Source: Yersinia bercovieri ATCC 43970 (GTDB taxonomy: Bacteria; Pseudomonadota; Gammaproteobacteria; Enterobacterales; Enterobacteriaceae). Taken from it: 64,000 nucleotides of DNA. Below the pieces are notes generated by a model, which was not told where the DNA came from, ran no database searches, and worked only from the letters and a program-made list of their open reading frames with translations. This document shows positions 10,730 to 20,092 of this stretch, one piece after another (position 1 is the stretch's first letter; every line of letters begins with the position of its first letter). The DNA lies in the NCBI RefSeq assembly GCF_013282745.1, contig NZ_CP054044.1:2790001-2854000 (forward strand), written 5' to 3'. The position numbers and the translations under genes are program-made.

Positions 10730-12570
10730 ACCTACTATTTTTAACAATTCTGCTGCCACTGCTGGGCTTCTTGCTGCTGGCATTCTCCCGTGGGCGCTGG
10801 TCTGAAAATACCTCGGCCACTGTCGGGGTGGGTTCGATTGGTCTGACGGCGCTGGTGACACTCTATGTGGCGGTGGACTTCCTCAGCCAAAAGGCCACTG
10901 GGGTACAGGTGTTTAACCAAACACTGTGGAACTGGATGTCGGTCGGCACCTTCAACATTCCGTTGACCCTGACGCTGGATGGCTTGTCGCTCACCATGTT
11001 GTCGGTGGTGACTGGCGTGGGCTTCCTGATCCACATGTATGCCTCCTGGTATATGCGTGGGGAGGAGGGCTACTCCCGCTTCTTCGCCTACACCAACCTG
11101 TTTATCGCGAGCATGGTAGTGCTGGTGCTGGCGGATAACCTGATGCTGATGTATCTGGGCTGGGAAGGCGTGGGGCTGTGCAGTTACCTGCTGATTGGTT
11201 TCTACTACACCAATCCGGCTAACGGCGCGGCGGCGATGAAAGCCTTTATCGTGACCCGCGTGGGTGACGTGTTCCTGGCTATCGCGCTGTTCATTCTGTA
11301 CCAAGAGCTGGGCACGCTGAACATTCGTGAGCTGATGATTCTGGCGCCGCAAAAACTGGAGATGGGCGGAACCGCCATTACCTGGGCGACGCTAATGCTG
11401 CTCGGTGGTGCGGTCGGTAAATCGGCGCAGTTGCCGTTACAAACCTGGCTGGCAGATGCAATGGCTGGCCCGACACCGGTTTCCGCGCTGATCCATGCGG
11501 CCACCATGGTCACTGCGGGTGTGTATCTGATTGCCCGTACCCACGGTCTGTTCCTGATGGCACCCGAAGTGCTACATCTGGTGGGGATTATCGGGGCGGT
11601 CACCTTAGTGCTGGCGGGTTTCGCGGCACTGGTACAAACCGATATCAAACGGGTGCTGGCCTACTCCACCATGAGCCAAATTGGCTACATGTTCCTGGCG
11701 CTGGGCGTGCAGGCGTGGGATGCGGCTATCTTCCATCTGATGACCCATGCTTTCTTTAAAGCACTGCTGTTCCTCTCTTCCGGTTCAGTGATTCTGGCCT
11801 GTCACCACGAGCAAAATATTTTCAAAATGGGTGGGTTACGTAAAACCATTCCATTGGTCTATATCTGCTTCCTGGTGGGCGGCGCGGCGCTGGCAGCACT
11901 GCCAATCGTCACCGCCGGCTTCTACAGTAAAGACGAAATTCTGTGGGGCGCATTGGCCAGTGGCCATATCAATCTGATGGTCGCCGGGCTGGTTGGGGCA
12001 CTCCTCACGGCGCTCTACACCTTCCGTATGATCTTCATTGTGTTCCACGGCGAGCCAAAAACCAAAGCGCATCCGGTCAAAGGGATCACCCACAACCTGC
12101 CGCTGATAGTGTTGCTGGTGCTGTCGACCTTTGTTGGCGCGCTGATAACACCACCGCTGGCGGGCGTGTTGCCAGAGCTTCACTTTGGTGAAGAGGGCAA
12201 AATGCCGCTGGAAATCTTCTCCGGTGTGCTGGTGGTGGTGGGTATTGCGTTGGCAGCAATGCTGTATCTGGGCAAACGTCAGTTGGTCAATAGCATCGCG
12301 CAAAGTGCGCCGGGCCGCTTCTTTACGCTCTGGTGGTTCCACGCGTGGGGCTTCGACTGGTTGTACCATAATGTATTTGTTCGCCCGTATCTGTGGATTG
12401 CAAAACTGCTACAACGTGATCCGCTGAACTCACTGATGAATACCCCGGCGATACTTTCGCGCTGGAGTAATCGTGGTCTGACCGTCAGTGAAAATGGACA
12501 GGTGCGTTGGTATGTCGCGTCTATGGGTTTGGGTGCAGTCGTCGTACTGGCTCTGTTGCTTTTCGTTTAA
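10726..12570 (+). CDS. nuoL: NADH-quinone oxidoreductase subunit L
   Basis: This is the distal antiporter-like proton-pumping subunit of complex I, with 614 residues and many transmembrane helices. It contains the proton-conducting-family signature around [16 protein letters not shown] (with the key Glu) and a Lys in [44 protein letters not shown]. The C-terminal part should form the long lateral helix and final transmembrane segment typical of NuoL, which explains its length over NuoM and NuoN. nuoM follows after 18 bases. Confidence 0.98.
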   Translation: MNLLFLTILLPLLGFLLLAFSRGRWSENTSATVGVGSIGLTALVTLYVAVDFLSQKATGVQVFNQTLWNWMSVGTFNIPLTLTLDGLSLTMLSVVTGVGFLIHMYASWYMRGEEGYSRFFAYTNLFIASMVVLVLADNLMLMYLGWEGVGLCSYLLIGFYYTNPANGAAAMKAFIVTRVGDVFLAIALFILYQELGTLNIRELMILAPQKLEMGGTAITWATLMLLGGAVGKSAQLPLQTWLADAMAGPTPVSALIHAATMVTAGVYLIARTHGLFLMAPEVLHLVGIIGAVTLVLAGFAALVQTDIKRVLAYSTMSQIGYMFLALGVQAWDAAIFHLMTHAFFKALLFLSSGSVILACHHEQNIFKMGGLRKTIPLVYICFLVGGAALAALPIVTAGFYSKDEILWGALASGHINLMVAGLVGALLTALYTFRMIFIVFHGEPKTKAHPVKGITHNLPLIVLLVLSTFVGALITPPLAGVLPELHFGEEGKMPLEIFSGVLVVVGIALAAMLYLGKRQLVNSIAQSAPGRFFTLWWFHAWGFDWLYHNVFVRPYLWIAKLLQRDPLNSLMNTPAILSRWSNRGLTVSENGQVRWYVASMGLGAVVVLALLLFV

Positions 12571-12588
12571 TTAGGGACACAAAACGCC

Positions 12589-14112
12589 ATGCTATTACCT
12601 TGGCTAATTCTTCTCCCCTTTATCGGCGGTCTGCTGTCTTGGCAGTGTGAGCGCTTCGGGACTAAAGTACCGCGTTGGATAGCGCTGTTCGCGATGGGGC
12701 TGACATTGGTGCTCTCCCTGCTATTGTGGGGGCAGGGCAACTATTCGCTGGTTAATCCAGCGGGTATCCCGCAGTGGCAGTCGGAGTTCACCCTGCCGTG
12801 GATCCCACGGTTCGGCATTGAGTTCCATCTGGCACTGGATGGCCTATCACTGCTGATGGTGGTGCTGACGGGGTTGCTCGGTGCTTTGGCTATCCTCTGT
12901 TCGTGGCGTGAAATTCAGCGCAATCAGGGCTTCTTCTACCTGAATCTATTGTGGATCCTGGGTGGGGTTATCGGCGTGTTCCTCGCCATCGACATGTTCC
13001 TATTCTTCTTCTTCTGGGAGATGATGTTGGTGCCGATGTACTTCCTGATCGCCTTGTGGGGCCACAAAGCATCAGACGGTAAAACTCGCATCGCGGCGGC
13101 AACCAAATTCTTCATCTATACCCAAGCCAGCGGCCTGATTATGTTGATTGCCATTCTGGGGCTGGTGTTTGTGCACTACAAAGCCACGGGTGTCTGGACA
13201 TTCAACTACGAAAATCTGCTGAAAACGCCGATGTCCCATAATGTGGAATATCTGCTGATGCTGGGCTTCTTTATCGCCTTCGCGGTCAAAATGCCGGTAG
13301 TACCACTGCATGGCTGGTTGCCTGATGCGCACAGTCAGGCCCCAACAGCGGGTTCTGTTGACTTAGCCGGGATTTTGCTGAAAACGGCGGCCTACGGTTT
13401 GCTGCGTTTCAGCTTGCCACTGTTCCCGAATGCATCCGCTGAGTTCGCGCCGATTGCCATGTGGTTAGGTGTTGTCGGCATCTTCTACGGTGCATGGATG
13501 GCCTTCTGCCAGACCGACATCAAGCGCCTGATTGCTTACACCAGCGTGTCACACATGGGCTTTGTGTTGATTGCCATCTACACCGGCAGCCAACTGGCCT
13601 ATCAGGGGGCGGTTATCCAGATGATTGCTCACGGCCTATCAGCCGCCGGTATGTTCATCATCTGTGGCCAGTTGTATGAGCGCCTGCATACCCGTGATAT
13701 GCGCCAGATGGGCGGCCTGTGGGGGCGGATTAAATATTTGCCAGCACTGTCGCTGTTCTTCGCGGTAGCCACTCTGGGGATGCCGGGTACTGGTAACTTC
13801 GTCGGCGAATTTATGATTCTGTTCGGCAGCTTCCAGGTCGTTCCGGTGATCACCGTGATCTCTACTTTTGGGCTGGTTTTTGCTTCGGTTTACGCGCTTA
13901 TCATGATGCAACGTGCCTATTACGGTGCGCCAAAATCAGAAGAGGCGTTACCGGGTATGAGTGCAAGGGAACTCTCTATCATCCTGCTGTTAGTGGTGTT
14001 ACTGGTGCTGCTCGGGGTTTACCCGCAGCCGATTCTCGACACCTCCCATGCTGCGATGAGCAATGTACAGCAGTGGTTCAATGCTTCATCAATTACAACT
14101 ACAAGGCCGTAA
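12589..14112 (+). CDS. nuoM: NADH-quinone oxidoreductase subunit M
   Basis: This is the second antiporter-like proton-pumping subunit. The 507-residue polytopic protein has the conserved Glu in FFFFWEMMLVPMYFL (about residue 144). The Lys/His-rich core is AFAVKMPVVPLHGWLPDAHSQAPTAGSVDLAGILLKTAAYGLLRF. Length matches E. coli NuoM. nuoN begins six bases after the stop. Confidence 0.98.
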   Translation: MLLPWLILLPFIGGLLSWQCERFGTKVPRWIALFAMGLTLVLSLLLWGQGNYSLVNPAGIPQWQSEFTLPWIPRFGIEFHLALDGLSLLMVVLTGLLGALAILCSWREIQRNQGFFYLNLLWILGGVIGVFLAIDMFLFFFFWEMMLVPMYFLIALWGHKASDGKTRIAAATKFFIYTQASGLIMLIAILGLVFVHYKATGVWTFNYENLLKTPMSHNVEYLLMLGFFIAFAVKMPVVPLHGWLPDAHSQAPTAGSVDLAGILLKTAAYGLLRFSLPLFPNASAEFAPIAMWLGVVGIFYGAWMAFCQTDIKRLIAYTSVSHMGFVLIAIYTGSQLAYQGAVIQMIAHGLSAAGMFIICGQLYERLHTRDMRQMGGLWGRIKYLPALSLFFAVATLGMPGTGNFVGEFMILFGSFQVVPVITVISTFGLVFASVYALIMMQRAYYGAPKSEEALPGMSARELSIILLLVVLLVLLGVYPQPILDTSHAAMSNVQQWFNASSITTTRP

Positions 14113-14118
14113 TTCGCC

Positions 14119-15576
14119 ATGACAATAACTCCTCAACAACTGATCGCAATGCTACCGCTGTTGATCGTCGGATTGACGGTGGTGGTTGTGATGCTCTCCA
14201 TTGCGTGGCGACGCGATCACTTTATCAACGCCACCCTGACGGTCATCGGGCTAAACCTGGCGCTGCTCTCCCTCTATTTCGTCGGGCAGGTAGGGCCAAT
14301 GGATGTCACTCCGCTGATGCGGGTTGACGGCTATGCCATGTTCTATACCGGGTTGGTGATTGTTGCCAGTCTGGCGACCAGCACCTTTGCCTATCCGTGG
14401 CTAAATGGCTATCCGGATAACCGCGAAGAGTTCTACCTGCTGGTGCTAATTGCCACCATGGGGGGCATTCTGCTGGCGAGTGCTAACCATTTGGCGTCGC
14501 TATTTTTGGGTATTGAACTTATCTCGCTGCCGCTGTTCGGGCTGATTGGTTATGCCTATCGCCAGAAGCGTTCACTGGAAGCCAGCATCAAATATATGCT
14601 GCTCTCTGCGGCGGCGTCGTCATTCCTGCTGTTTGGTATGGCGCTGCTATATGCTGAGTCTGGTAGCTTATCTTTCGCCGGTTTGGGCAAGAGCCTGAGT
14701 GACTCCACTATCCACCAGCCGCTGATCCTGGCAGGCCTCGGGATGATGATTGTTGGTCTTGGCTTTAAGCTATCACTGGTGCCGTTCCAACTCTGGACGC
14801 CAGATGTTTATCAGGGTGCACCTGCTCCGGTATCCACCTTCCTGGCCACCGCCAGCAAGATTGCCATCTTTGCGGTGGTGATGCGCCTGTTCCTGTATGC
14901 GCCAGCCGCCGACAGTGAAGCGGTGCGCTTAGTGCTCTCCTTGATTGCCGTGGCGTCGATTCTGTTTGGTAACTTGATGGCAATCAGCCAGACCAACATC
15001 AAGCGCCTGCTGGGTTACTCCTCTATCGCGCACCTTGGCTACTTGCTGATTGCGCTGGTGGCGGTGCAGACCCATCAGCTGGCACTGGAAACCGTCGGCG
15101 TCTATCTGGCCGGTTACCTGTTCAGCAGCCTGGGTGCCTTTGGTGTCGTCAGCCTGATGTCCAGCCCGTACAAAGGCCCGGATGCGGAGTCCCTGTTCTC
15201 TTATCGCGGGTTGTTCTGGCATAAGCCCATTCTCTCTGCGGTGATGACAGTGATGATGCTGTCACTGGCGGGTATCCCCATGACACTGGGCTTTATCGGC
15301 AAATTCTTTGTGGTGGCAATGGGTGTCAGCGCCAACCTGTGGTGGTTGACCGGTGCCGTGGTTTTGGGCAGTGCCATTGGTCTGTACTACTATCTGCGCG
15401 TGACGGTGAGTTTGTACCTCAGTGCGCCGGAAAAATTGGTGCGTGATACACCAAACAACTGGGCATTGACTGCCGGTGGTGTGGTGGTGCTGATTTCCGC
15501 GATTTTGGTGCTGTTCCTGGGTATCTACCCGCAGCCATTGATTTCGCTGGTGCAGTTGGCGCAACCGCTAATGTAA
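14119..15576 (+). CDS. nuoN: NADH-quinone oxidoreductase subunit N
   Basis: This is the third antiporter-like subunit of the complex I membrane arm and the last gene of the operon. The 485-residue polytopic protein contains the family core [44 protein letters not shown] and [25 protein letters not shown]. The conserved first Glu lies in [21 protein letters not shown] strong terminator follows 22 bases after the stop, closing a complete set of thirteen nuo genes. Confidence 0.98.
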   Translation: MTITPQQLIAMLPLLIVGLTVVVVMLSIAWRRDHFINATLTVIGLNLALLSLYFVGQVGPMDVTPLMRVDGYAMFYTGLVIVASLATSTFAYPWLNGYPDNREEFYLLVLIATMGGILLASANHLASLFLGIELISLPLFGLIGYAYRQKRSLEASIKYMLLSAAASSFLLFGMALLYAESGSLSFAGLGKSLSDSTIHQPLILAGLGMMIVGLGFKLSLVPFQLWTPDVYQGAPAPVSTFLATASKIAIFAVVMRLFLYAPAADSEAVRLVLSLIAVASILFGNLMAISQTNIKRLLGYSSIAHLGYLLIALVAVQTHQLALETVGVYLAGYLFSSLGAFGVVSLMSSPYKGPDAESLFSYRGLFWHKPILSAVMTVMMLSLAGIPMTLGFIGKFFVVAMGVSANLWWLTGAVVLGSAIGLYYYLRVTVSLYLSAPEKLVRDTPNNWALTAGGVVVLISAILVLFLGIYPQPLISLVQLAQPLM

Positions 15577-15598
15577 CCATCGTTAACTCGGTAATTCC

Positions 15599-15636
15599 AA
15601 CCCCCTGTCAGCAAAACTGGCAGGGGGTTTTGTTTT
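15599..15636 (+). terminator. Terminator of the nuo operon
   Basis: AACCCCCTGTCA (15599-15610) pairs with TGGCAGGGGGTT (15618-15629) over twelve positions with one wobble, around a seven-base loop. It is followed by a T-rich tail (TTGTTTTAT). This is a textbook intrinsic terminator just after nuoN. Confidence 0.93.
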
Positions 15637-15709
15637 ATATGGGTTTCTAAGTTGATAAAAGGTGGAATAAACAATAGAGCAATCCGTGTTCTATTTTTCT
15701 GTATTCATT

Positions 15710-15725
15710 GGTGATTTAAGTCACG
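15710..15725 (+). promoter_or_regulatory. CRP-like site upstream of the DUF1097 gene
   Basis: GGTGA-TTTAAG-TCACG is a dyad with the 5-6-5 layout of CRP sites (consensus TGTGA-N6-TCACA), though both outer bases deviate. It lies about 130 bases before the DUF1097 gene. A near-identical core (GTGAT-TAAGTCACG) occurs ahead of the RhiA-like gene at 28137. An FNR/CRP-family protein is the likely binder. Confidence 0.45.
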
Positions 15726-15853
15726 TTTTTGATGAAACTATAGTAATAACTTGGTTGTTAATGTGATCTGAGTTGATAAAAAAGGTATGAATTCAGGTAA
15801 ACTGCGCGACTTTCGCTCAATACACGTTTCGTTTAACACTTTCGCGCAGGTAA

Positions 15854-16360
15854 ATGCTGATGAACATTATTCTGATGATTGCCATTACCACCGGCATTCT
15901 CTCAGGTATCTGGGGTTGGGTTGCGGTCAGCCTGGGGCTTATCAGTTGGGCCGGTTTTCTGGGCTGTACCGCCTATTTCGCCTGCCCGCAAGGTGGCTTG
16001 AAAGGGTTGCTGATTACCCTGTTAACCTGCCTGAGTGGGGTATTTTGGGCGATGATGATTATTCAGGGTAGTGCCTTGCAGCCAGAGTGGGCGATCCTCG
16101 GCTATGTGCTGACCGGTATGGTGGCGTTTTTGATGTGCATTCAGGCTTGCCAACAGTGGCTATCTTTCGTCCCCGGCACCTTTATCGGTGCTTGCGCGAC
16201 CTTTGCCGGTAATGGCAATTGGAAGTTAGTGACAGCTTCACTGTTGGTTGGCGTGGTGTTTGGTTATGGGATGAAGAACAGTGGCTTGTGGCTGGCGGCG
16301 AGAAGAGAGCGCCAAGGGAGCAGCCCCTTGGAACCCTCGGTGAGCATAGATGCTGATTAG
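15854..16360 (+). CDS. DUF1097 family inner-membrane protein (YcdZ-like)
   Basis: The 168-residue protein is almost entirely hydrophobic, with about five transmembrane segments and a charged C-terminal tail (ARRERQGSSPLEPSVSIDAD). The pattern GILSGIWGWVAVSLGLISWAGFLGCTAYFACPQGG and FVPGTFIGACATFAGNG is typical of the DUF1097 family, which includes E. coli YcdZ. No biochemical function is established for that family. Starts at 15854 (MLMN) or 15860 (MN) are both possible; an AGGT lies just upstream. It stands alone after the nuo terminator and converges with the following minus-strand gene. Confidence 0.8.
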   Translation: MLMNIILMIAITTGILSGIWGWVAVSLGLISWAGFLGCTAYFACPQGGLKGLLITLLTCLSGVFWAMMIIQGSALQPEWAILGYVLTGMVAFLMCIQACQQWLSFVPGTFIGACATFAGNGNWKLVTASLLVGVVFGYGMKNSGLWLAARRERQGSSPLEPSVSIDAD

Positions 16361-16381
16361 GGCGGTAGCGAAACTTCCGCC
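16361..16381. terminator. Weak stem-loop between convergent genes
   Basis: GGCGG (16361-16365) pairs with CCGCC (16377-16381), and the inner bases pair partly. It lies between the convergent ends of the DUF1097 gene and the YhcH-like gene. There is no clear T-run on either side, so terminator activity is only suggested by position. Confidence 0.35.
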
Positions 16382-16402
16382 TCCAATCACAACAACACCA
16401 AA

Positions 16403-16870
16403 TCAGATAAGGTGATTCGCCACTTTAACCACAATCTTGCGCAGTGGTGCAACTTCCCCCAGCGTCCCCATTGGGCGATGCAACTCGCCGGGGAACAATA
16501 GGGCGATATCACCGGGGGCCAGTGTTAACAAGGTTTCTGTACTGATCCTCTCAAACAGACCGAAATCCCGCTCACTATCAAAATCCATGGTCGGGCGCTG
16601 GCCTTGAGCAGAGGGCGAAGCACCAATCACCTCGCTACCCTCCAGCAGAATATGAATATCAATATAGTAGCGATGCAATTCAGGTGCCTGTTCATACAGT
16701 GGTTTGGATGCCGCAATAATATGATTTAGGTAAATTTCACGCCCCTCAATCTCTTGCTCGCCCGCAGGCAGATTAGCTAAATCCATCTGGCTGATGGTTG
16801 CCAATGTCCGGCGGATTGCATCCGGATAGAGCGGGTTATTCACCGCGCTTTTCAGTTCATCAAGTATCAT
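16403..16870 (-). CDS. YhcH/YjgK/YiaL (DUF386) family protein
   Basis: The 155-residue cupin-like protein belongs to the family of E. coli YhcH, YiaL and TabA. Family members accompany sugar-acid and sialic-acid catabolic genes and are thought to act on sugar anomers or epimers or on related small molecules; no single activity is established. Recognisable motifs are LHRYYIDIHILLEGSEVIG near residue 65 and GDIALLFPGELHRPMG near residue 122 with metal-site-type His and Glu residues. It lies downstream of idnK and idnO on the same strand, probably in one operon devoted to ketogluconate use. Confidence 0.85.
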   Translation of the reverse strand: MILDELKSAVNNPLYPDAIRRTLATISQMDLANLPAGEQEIEGREIYLNHIIAASKPLYEQAPELHRYYIDIHILLEGSEVIGASPSAQGQRPTMDFDSERDFGLFERISTETLLTLAPGDIALLFPGELHRPMGTLGEVAPLRKIVVKVANHLI

Positions 16871-16901
16871 AACTACTCCTCTAGGCTTCGGTGGCCCGCG
16901 C

Positions 16902-17432
16902 TTATGCGCAATGACTCACGCTATTTTCATCTGCCAGCGCGGCAATACAGAGTTCAACCACCCCAGCTACATCAGGCGAAATATCGATTTGGATGACATC
17001 TGGTTCGCTGGCCCCAGGGGCTTCCAATGTCGCGAACTGGCTCTTTAACAGGCTCTCTGGCATAAAATGCCCGGCGCGTTGCTGCATTCTGTGCAGCACT
17101 AAATCGTAATCACCGGTCAGCCACAAAAAACGGATGCCGTGGTTCCCTTCGCGCAGACGGTCACGATACTGTTTTTTCAGTGCCGAACAGACCAAAAAAC
17201 CCACTTCATTCTTTTGTTGCAAGCTATAGGCCACGTCACTTAGCCGCTCCAGCCAGGGGGCGCGGTCTTGATCATTTAGCGGCTGCCCTGATGCCATTTT
17301 TTGAATATTGGCGCGGGGATGCAGGTCATCGCCATCAATAAATTTGGCGTTAAGGGCCTGCGCCAGCGCCTGACCCACACAGGATTTACCTGTGCCGGAG
17401 ACACCCATGACAATAATGCATTTACCAGACAT
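16902..17432 (-). CDS. idnK: Gluconokinase (IdnK/GntK type)
   Basis: This enzyme phosphorylates D-gluconate with ATP to 6-phosphogluconate, feeding the pentose phosphate and Entner-Doudoroff routes. The 176-residue protein has an N-terminal Walker A motif GVSGTGKS (about residues 10-17). FIDGDDLHP, DQDRAPWLERL, CSALKKQYRDRLR and RAGHFMPESLLKSQFATLE are hallmark segments of the family. The last closely resembles E. coli IdnK, but IdnK and GntK are similar enough that the paralogue name is a judgement. It lies 18 bases downstream of idnO on the same strand. Confidence 0.9.
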   Translation of the reverse strand: MSGKCIIVMGVSGTGKSCVGQALAQALNAKFIDGDDLHPRANIQKMASGQPLNDQDRAPWLERLSDVAYSLQQKNEVGFLVCSALKKQYRDRLREGNHGIRFLWLTGDYDLVLHRMQQRAGHFMPESLLKSQFATLEAPGASEPDVIQIDISPDVAGVVELCIAALADENSVSHCA

Positions 17433-17450
17433 ATCTTTCCTCTGTGCCTA

Positions 17451-18215
17451 TCAGACTGCGACTAACATGCCGCCATCAACAAACAGTAGATGACCATTAA
17501 CGAAATCAGAGGCTTTGGATGACAGATACACCGCAGCACCAATTAGCTCTTCCGGGTTCCCCCAGCGGGCCGCTGGCGTACGTTTGCACAACCAATCAGT
17601 AAAGGCTTGATCGTCGACTAGCGCTTTTGTCATCTCGGTTTTGAAATAACCAGGGGCGATACCATTGACCTGAATGTTGTAACGGGCCAGCTCGACACAC
17701 ATACCGCGAGTCAGCATTTTGACCGCGCCTTTAGAGGCGGCATAAGGTGTGATAGTGTCGCGACCTAATTCACTTTGCATGGAGCAAATATTGATAATTT
17801 TGCCACGTTGGCGCTTAACCATATAACGGGAGACCGCTTGTGAAACCAAAAATACTGATTTCTGGTTTACGGCAATAACATCATCCCAATCTTTTTCTGG
17901 GAATTCAGTAAAAGCATGGCGGCGTTGAATACCGGCATTATTAATTAAAATATCAATAGCGCCAATACTGCTCTCTATTTGTGCGATGGCCTCATTAACT
18001 GCATCATGATCAGTTACATTAAAGGCCGCTGCATGAGCAACAAATCCACTAGCACGTAATTCTGCAACGGCTTTTTCTGCCCGCTCGGCGGTGATATCAT
18101 TAATAATGATTTCCGCACCAAATTCGGCCAACCCTTTTGCCAATAAAAATCCGATGCCTTGTGCTGAACCTGTAATCAATACTTTGCGTTTTTCTAACGA
18201 AAATAGATTTTTCAT
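17451..18215 (-). CDS. idnO: 5-keto-D-gluconate 5-reductase (gluconate 5-dehydrogenase)
   Basis: This short-chain dehydrogenase reduces 5-ketogluconate to D-gluconate with NAD(P)H. The 254-residue protein has the cofactor motif TGSAQGIG near residue 15, NNAG near residue 91, a catalytic Ser in ICSMQSELG, and YAASK for the Tyr-Lys pair. The stretch QSELGRDTITPYAASKGAVK and the C-terminus VNGHLLFVDGGMLVAV match E. coli IdnO almost residue for residue. It is the first gene of the leftward idnO-idnK-yhcH-like operon and reads divergently from the LacI-type regulator across a 500-base promoter region. Confidence 0.95.
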   Translation of the reverse strand: MKNLFSLEKRKVLITGSAQGIGFLLAKGLAEFGAEIIINDITAERAEKAVAELRASGFVAHAAAFNVTDHDAVNEAIAQIESSIGAIDILINNAGIQRRHAFTEFPEKDWDDVIAVNQKSVFLVSQAVSRYMVKRQRGKIINICSMQSELGRDTITPYAASKGAVKMLTRGMCVELARYNIQVNGIAPGYFKTEMTKALVDDQAFTDWLCKRTPAARWGNPEELIGAAVYLSSKASDFVNGHLLFVDGGMLVAV

Positions 18216-18446
18216 TTTAATTCCTAATGGCGCTAATCAAGCGACATGTAAAATAGATGTCACGAGTGATGACTGCTGAGTGAATACAGTAATAAATTCA
18301 ATTTCGGCAATAAGATCACAAATAATAAAGTTGTTATTATTCCCTAATATTGCTTTAAGCTGATGGAAATCCAATTAGCGGTATTCCCAATTAAATTGAC
18401 CGTCTGAAAACATGTCTCTATCAGAACGTTTTCTGCTGTAGCAAAC

Positions 18447-18462
18447 TGTGATGCAGATCACT
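18447..18462. promoter_or_regulatory. CRP-like site
   Basis: TGTGA (18447-18451), six bases, then TCACT (18458-18462) matches the CRP consensus TGTGA-N6-TCACA at nine of ten core positions. It lies about 230 bases upstream of idnO and 250 upstream of the regulator gene, consistent with catabolite control of sugar-acid use. Confidence 0.7.
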
Positions 18463-18481
18463 TTAAATCATGTTACGACAA

Positions 18482-18499
18482 CTTGTTACCGCTTACGTG
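18482..18499. promoter_or_regulatory. Gluconate-repressor operator-like palindrome (site 1)
   Basis: The half-site TTGTTACC (18483-18490) is followed by the degenerate half GCTTACGT. One half agrees with the operator pattern TGTTACC-GGTAACA used by E. coli GntR and IdnR, LacI-family gluconate regulators. It lies 20 bases from the CRP-like site. Confidence 0.5.
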
Positions 18500-18627
18500 A
18501 GCAATATCGCCTTGAGGATAGAAAAAGAGCGCCGTTAGCAGAGGCTTTGCCCATTTCATTAACAGCTTGCAGATTAACTTATTGATAATAAAATAACTTA
18601 ATAATGATCAGCATGGTTGTTATGGCA

Positions 18628-18645
18628 TATTTAACCGGTAACATG
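18628..18645. promoter_or_regulatory. Gluconate-repressor operator-like palindrome (site 2)
   Basis: ATTTAACC (18629-18636) followed by GGTAACATG (18637-18645) keeps one perfect half of the TGTTACC-GGTAACA dyad. The site is 71 bases before the regulator gene start, a position suited to autoregulation. Confidence 0.6.
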
Positions 18646-18715
18646 CTTTTCATTACACCAGCTAACAGTGCATAATCACGTTACCCATCCCGCACCTTTG
18701 CTCCAGGTATTTGCC

Positions 18716-19708
18716 ATGAAAAACCAGCGTGTTACGTTACAGGATATCGCGTTACTTGCCGGCGTGACCAAAATGACCGTCAGTCGCTATTTGCGTACGC
18801 CGGAAAAAGTGGCAGCAGAAACCGGTGAGCGCATTGCCCAGGTGATGGCTGAAGTTAACTACAGTGCTGATTCTGAAGGGGAAACGGCTGTTAATCAAAA
18901 AAGTCCACGGATAGGAATCTTGGTGCCCTCCTTTAATAACCAGATTTTCTCCGATTTATTAGCCGGTATTGAGTCAGTGACGGCCGCCAGTGGTTACCAG
19001 ACACTGGTGGTTAACTATAACTACAGTAAAGAGCGTGAAGAGGAGCAGATTATTAATCTACTCTCCTGCCAGATTTCCGGCTTAATACTCACGGACTCGG
19101 AACATACCTTACGCGCTGATAAATATCTGAATGCTTCAGAAATTCCAATTGCACAAGTGATGGATCTGGAGCCACAATTTAATCGCATCACCGTCGGGTT
19201 CAATAATTATCAGGCCGCCTACGATATGACCGCAACACTGCTCGCCAGTGGAAAACAGAATATTGTCTATTTCGGTTCCATGTCTGATATGCGTGATCGC
19301 AAGCGTTATCAAGGTTATAGCCAGGCAATGAGTGATGCAGGTTTCACGCCATTACATATTACCCCCAATAAAGTCTCTTCGGTCTCCATTGGGGCCGGGA
19401 TGTTGGCATTGGCACGACAAATGTATCCGCAGATCGATGCTATTTTCTGTACCAATGATGATATGGCGGTGGGGGTGTTACAAGAGTGCTTAAAATTGGG
19501 CATGGCGATACCTGCGGCAATGGCAATTTCCGGTTTTCATGGGTTAGATATTGGTCAGGCAACCACGCCGGTGCTGGCCAGTGTCACCACGCCACGTTTT
19601 GAAATGGGTAAAGTTGCCGCTGAGATTTTGATTAAAAAAATTAAGAAAATCCCGACAATTGAACAGGTTGACCTGCATTATCGGATTTCCCTTGGTGGCA
19701 CTATTTAA
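18716..19708 (+). CDS. LacI-family transcriptional regulator (GntR/IdnR-like)
   Basis: This is a DNA-binding repressor or activator of the LacI family, probably sensing gluconate or a ketogluconate. The 330-residue form starts MKNQRVTLQDIALLAG, with a helix-turn-helix at about residues 6-25 (VTLQDIALLAGVTKMTVSRYL). A periplasmic-binding-protein-like effector domain follows (PRIGILVPSFNNQIFSDLLAGIE onward). An in-frame GTG at 18668 would add 16 residues upstream of the HTH, which the family lacks, so 18716 is chosen. Operator-like palindromes flank the gene. The name gntR or idnR cannot be assigned from sequence alone. Confidence 0.88.
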   Translation: MKNQRVTLQDIALLAGVTKMTVSRYLRTPEKVAAETGERIAQVMAEVNYSADSEGETAVNQKSPRIGILVPSFNNQIFSDLLAGIESVTAASGYQTLVVNYNYSKEREEEQIINLLSCQISGLILTDSEHTLRADKYLNASEIPIAQVMDLEPQFNRITVGFNNYQAAYDMTATLLASGKQNIVYFGSMSDMRDRKRYQGYSQAMSDAGFTPLHITPNKVSSVSIGAGMLALARQMYPQIDAIFCTNDDMAVGVLQECLKLGMAIPAAMAISGFHGLDIGQATTPVLASVTTPRFEMGKVAAEILIKKIKKIPTIEQVDLHYRISLGGTI

Positions 19709-19925
19709 GCTTTCAGCTATCTCTGCACGGATGGTCACCCCTCATTTGCTGCTATTGTTTGCTGCAATGGCAGTCACTCACTCCCCATACTCTCCCTTGC
19801 TGTTACCTGATTCCCGCCATAACAAATTACCGCAGCTGATAACATTTCAGTAAATGCCTTACATAAATGATTAACGCTCATTTGATTAGCTGAAACAATT
19901 CAGCTCGAACAATGATAGCTGGCTC

Positions 19926-19943
19926 ACGTTACCGGTAACATGT
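19926..19943. promoter_or_regulatory. Gluconate-repressor operator-like palindrome (site 3)
   Basis: GTTACCGGTAAC (19928-19939) is a perfect 12-base palindrome extended to CACGTTACCGGTAACATGT. It is the best of three such sites in the cluster and matches the TGTTACC-GGTAACA operator type of E. coli gluconate regulators. It stands about 150 bases before the reductase start. Confidence 0.75.
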
Positions 19944-19961
19944 TTTCTTAACATGATTTAC

Positions 19962-19977
19962 AGTGACCCACATCACA
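19962..19977. promoter_or_regulatory. CRP-like site
   Basis: AGTGA (19962-19966), six bases, then TCACA (19973-19977) matches the CRP consensus at nine of ten core positions. It sits about 20 bases after operator-like site 3, so activator and repressor binding may compete or cooperate here. Confidence 0.65.
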
Positions 19978-20092
19978 AAATAAAACATTGAAAACAGGTC
20001 TCATAACGACATTCGCTGAATGGCTGCATCATCCGATGATGACCTCTCGCCATTCTGGTTTCTTTGATTTATTGACAGGTCAGGTACTCGTA

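Larger units (their letters stand above)
18216..18715. promoter_or_regulatory. Divergent control region of idnO and the LacI-type regulator
   Basis: No gene is seen in these 500 AT-rich bases. They hold a good CRP-like site (18447-18462) and two imperfect palindromes of the GTTACC-GGTAAC type (18482-18499 and 18628-18645). The layout suggests that both promoters respond to cAMP-CRP and to a gluconate-type repressor. Confidence 0.7.
19709..20092 (+). promoter_or_regulatory. Promoter region of the 2-ketogluconate-type reductase gene
   Basis: The 384-base gap has no convincing gene. It contains a perfect palindromic operator-like core (19928-19939) and a CRP-like site (19962-19977), both well placed for the downstream reductase/transporter/edd genes. 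Short frames seen here lack ribosome sites. Confidence 0.7.

Noticed and set aside
10741..11352. Long open frame on the minus strand across nuoL (203 codons)
   Set aside because: It is antisense to a strongly conserved membrane gene, is rich in His/Gln as expected from reading Leu/Val codons backwards, and has no ribosome site or family resemblance.
19659..19853. 64-codon frame after the LacI-type gene
   Set aside because: It overlaps the end of the regulator gene, lacks a Shine-Dalgarno sequence and resembles no family.
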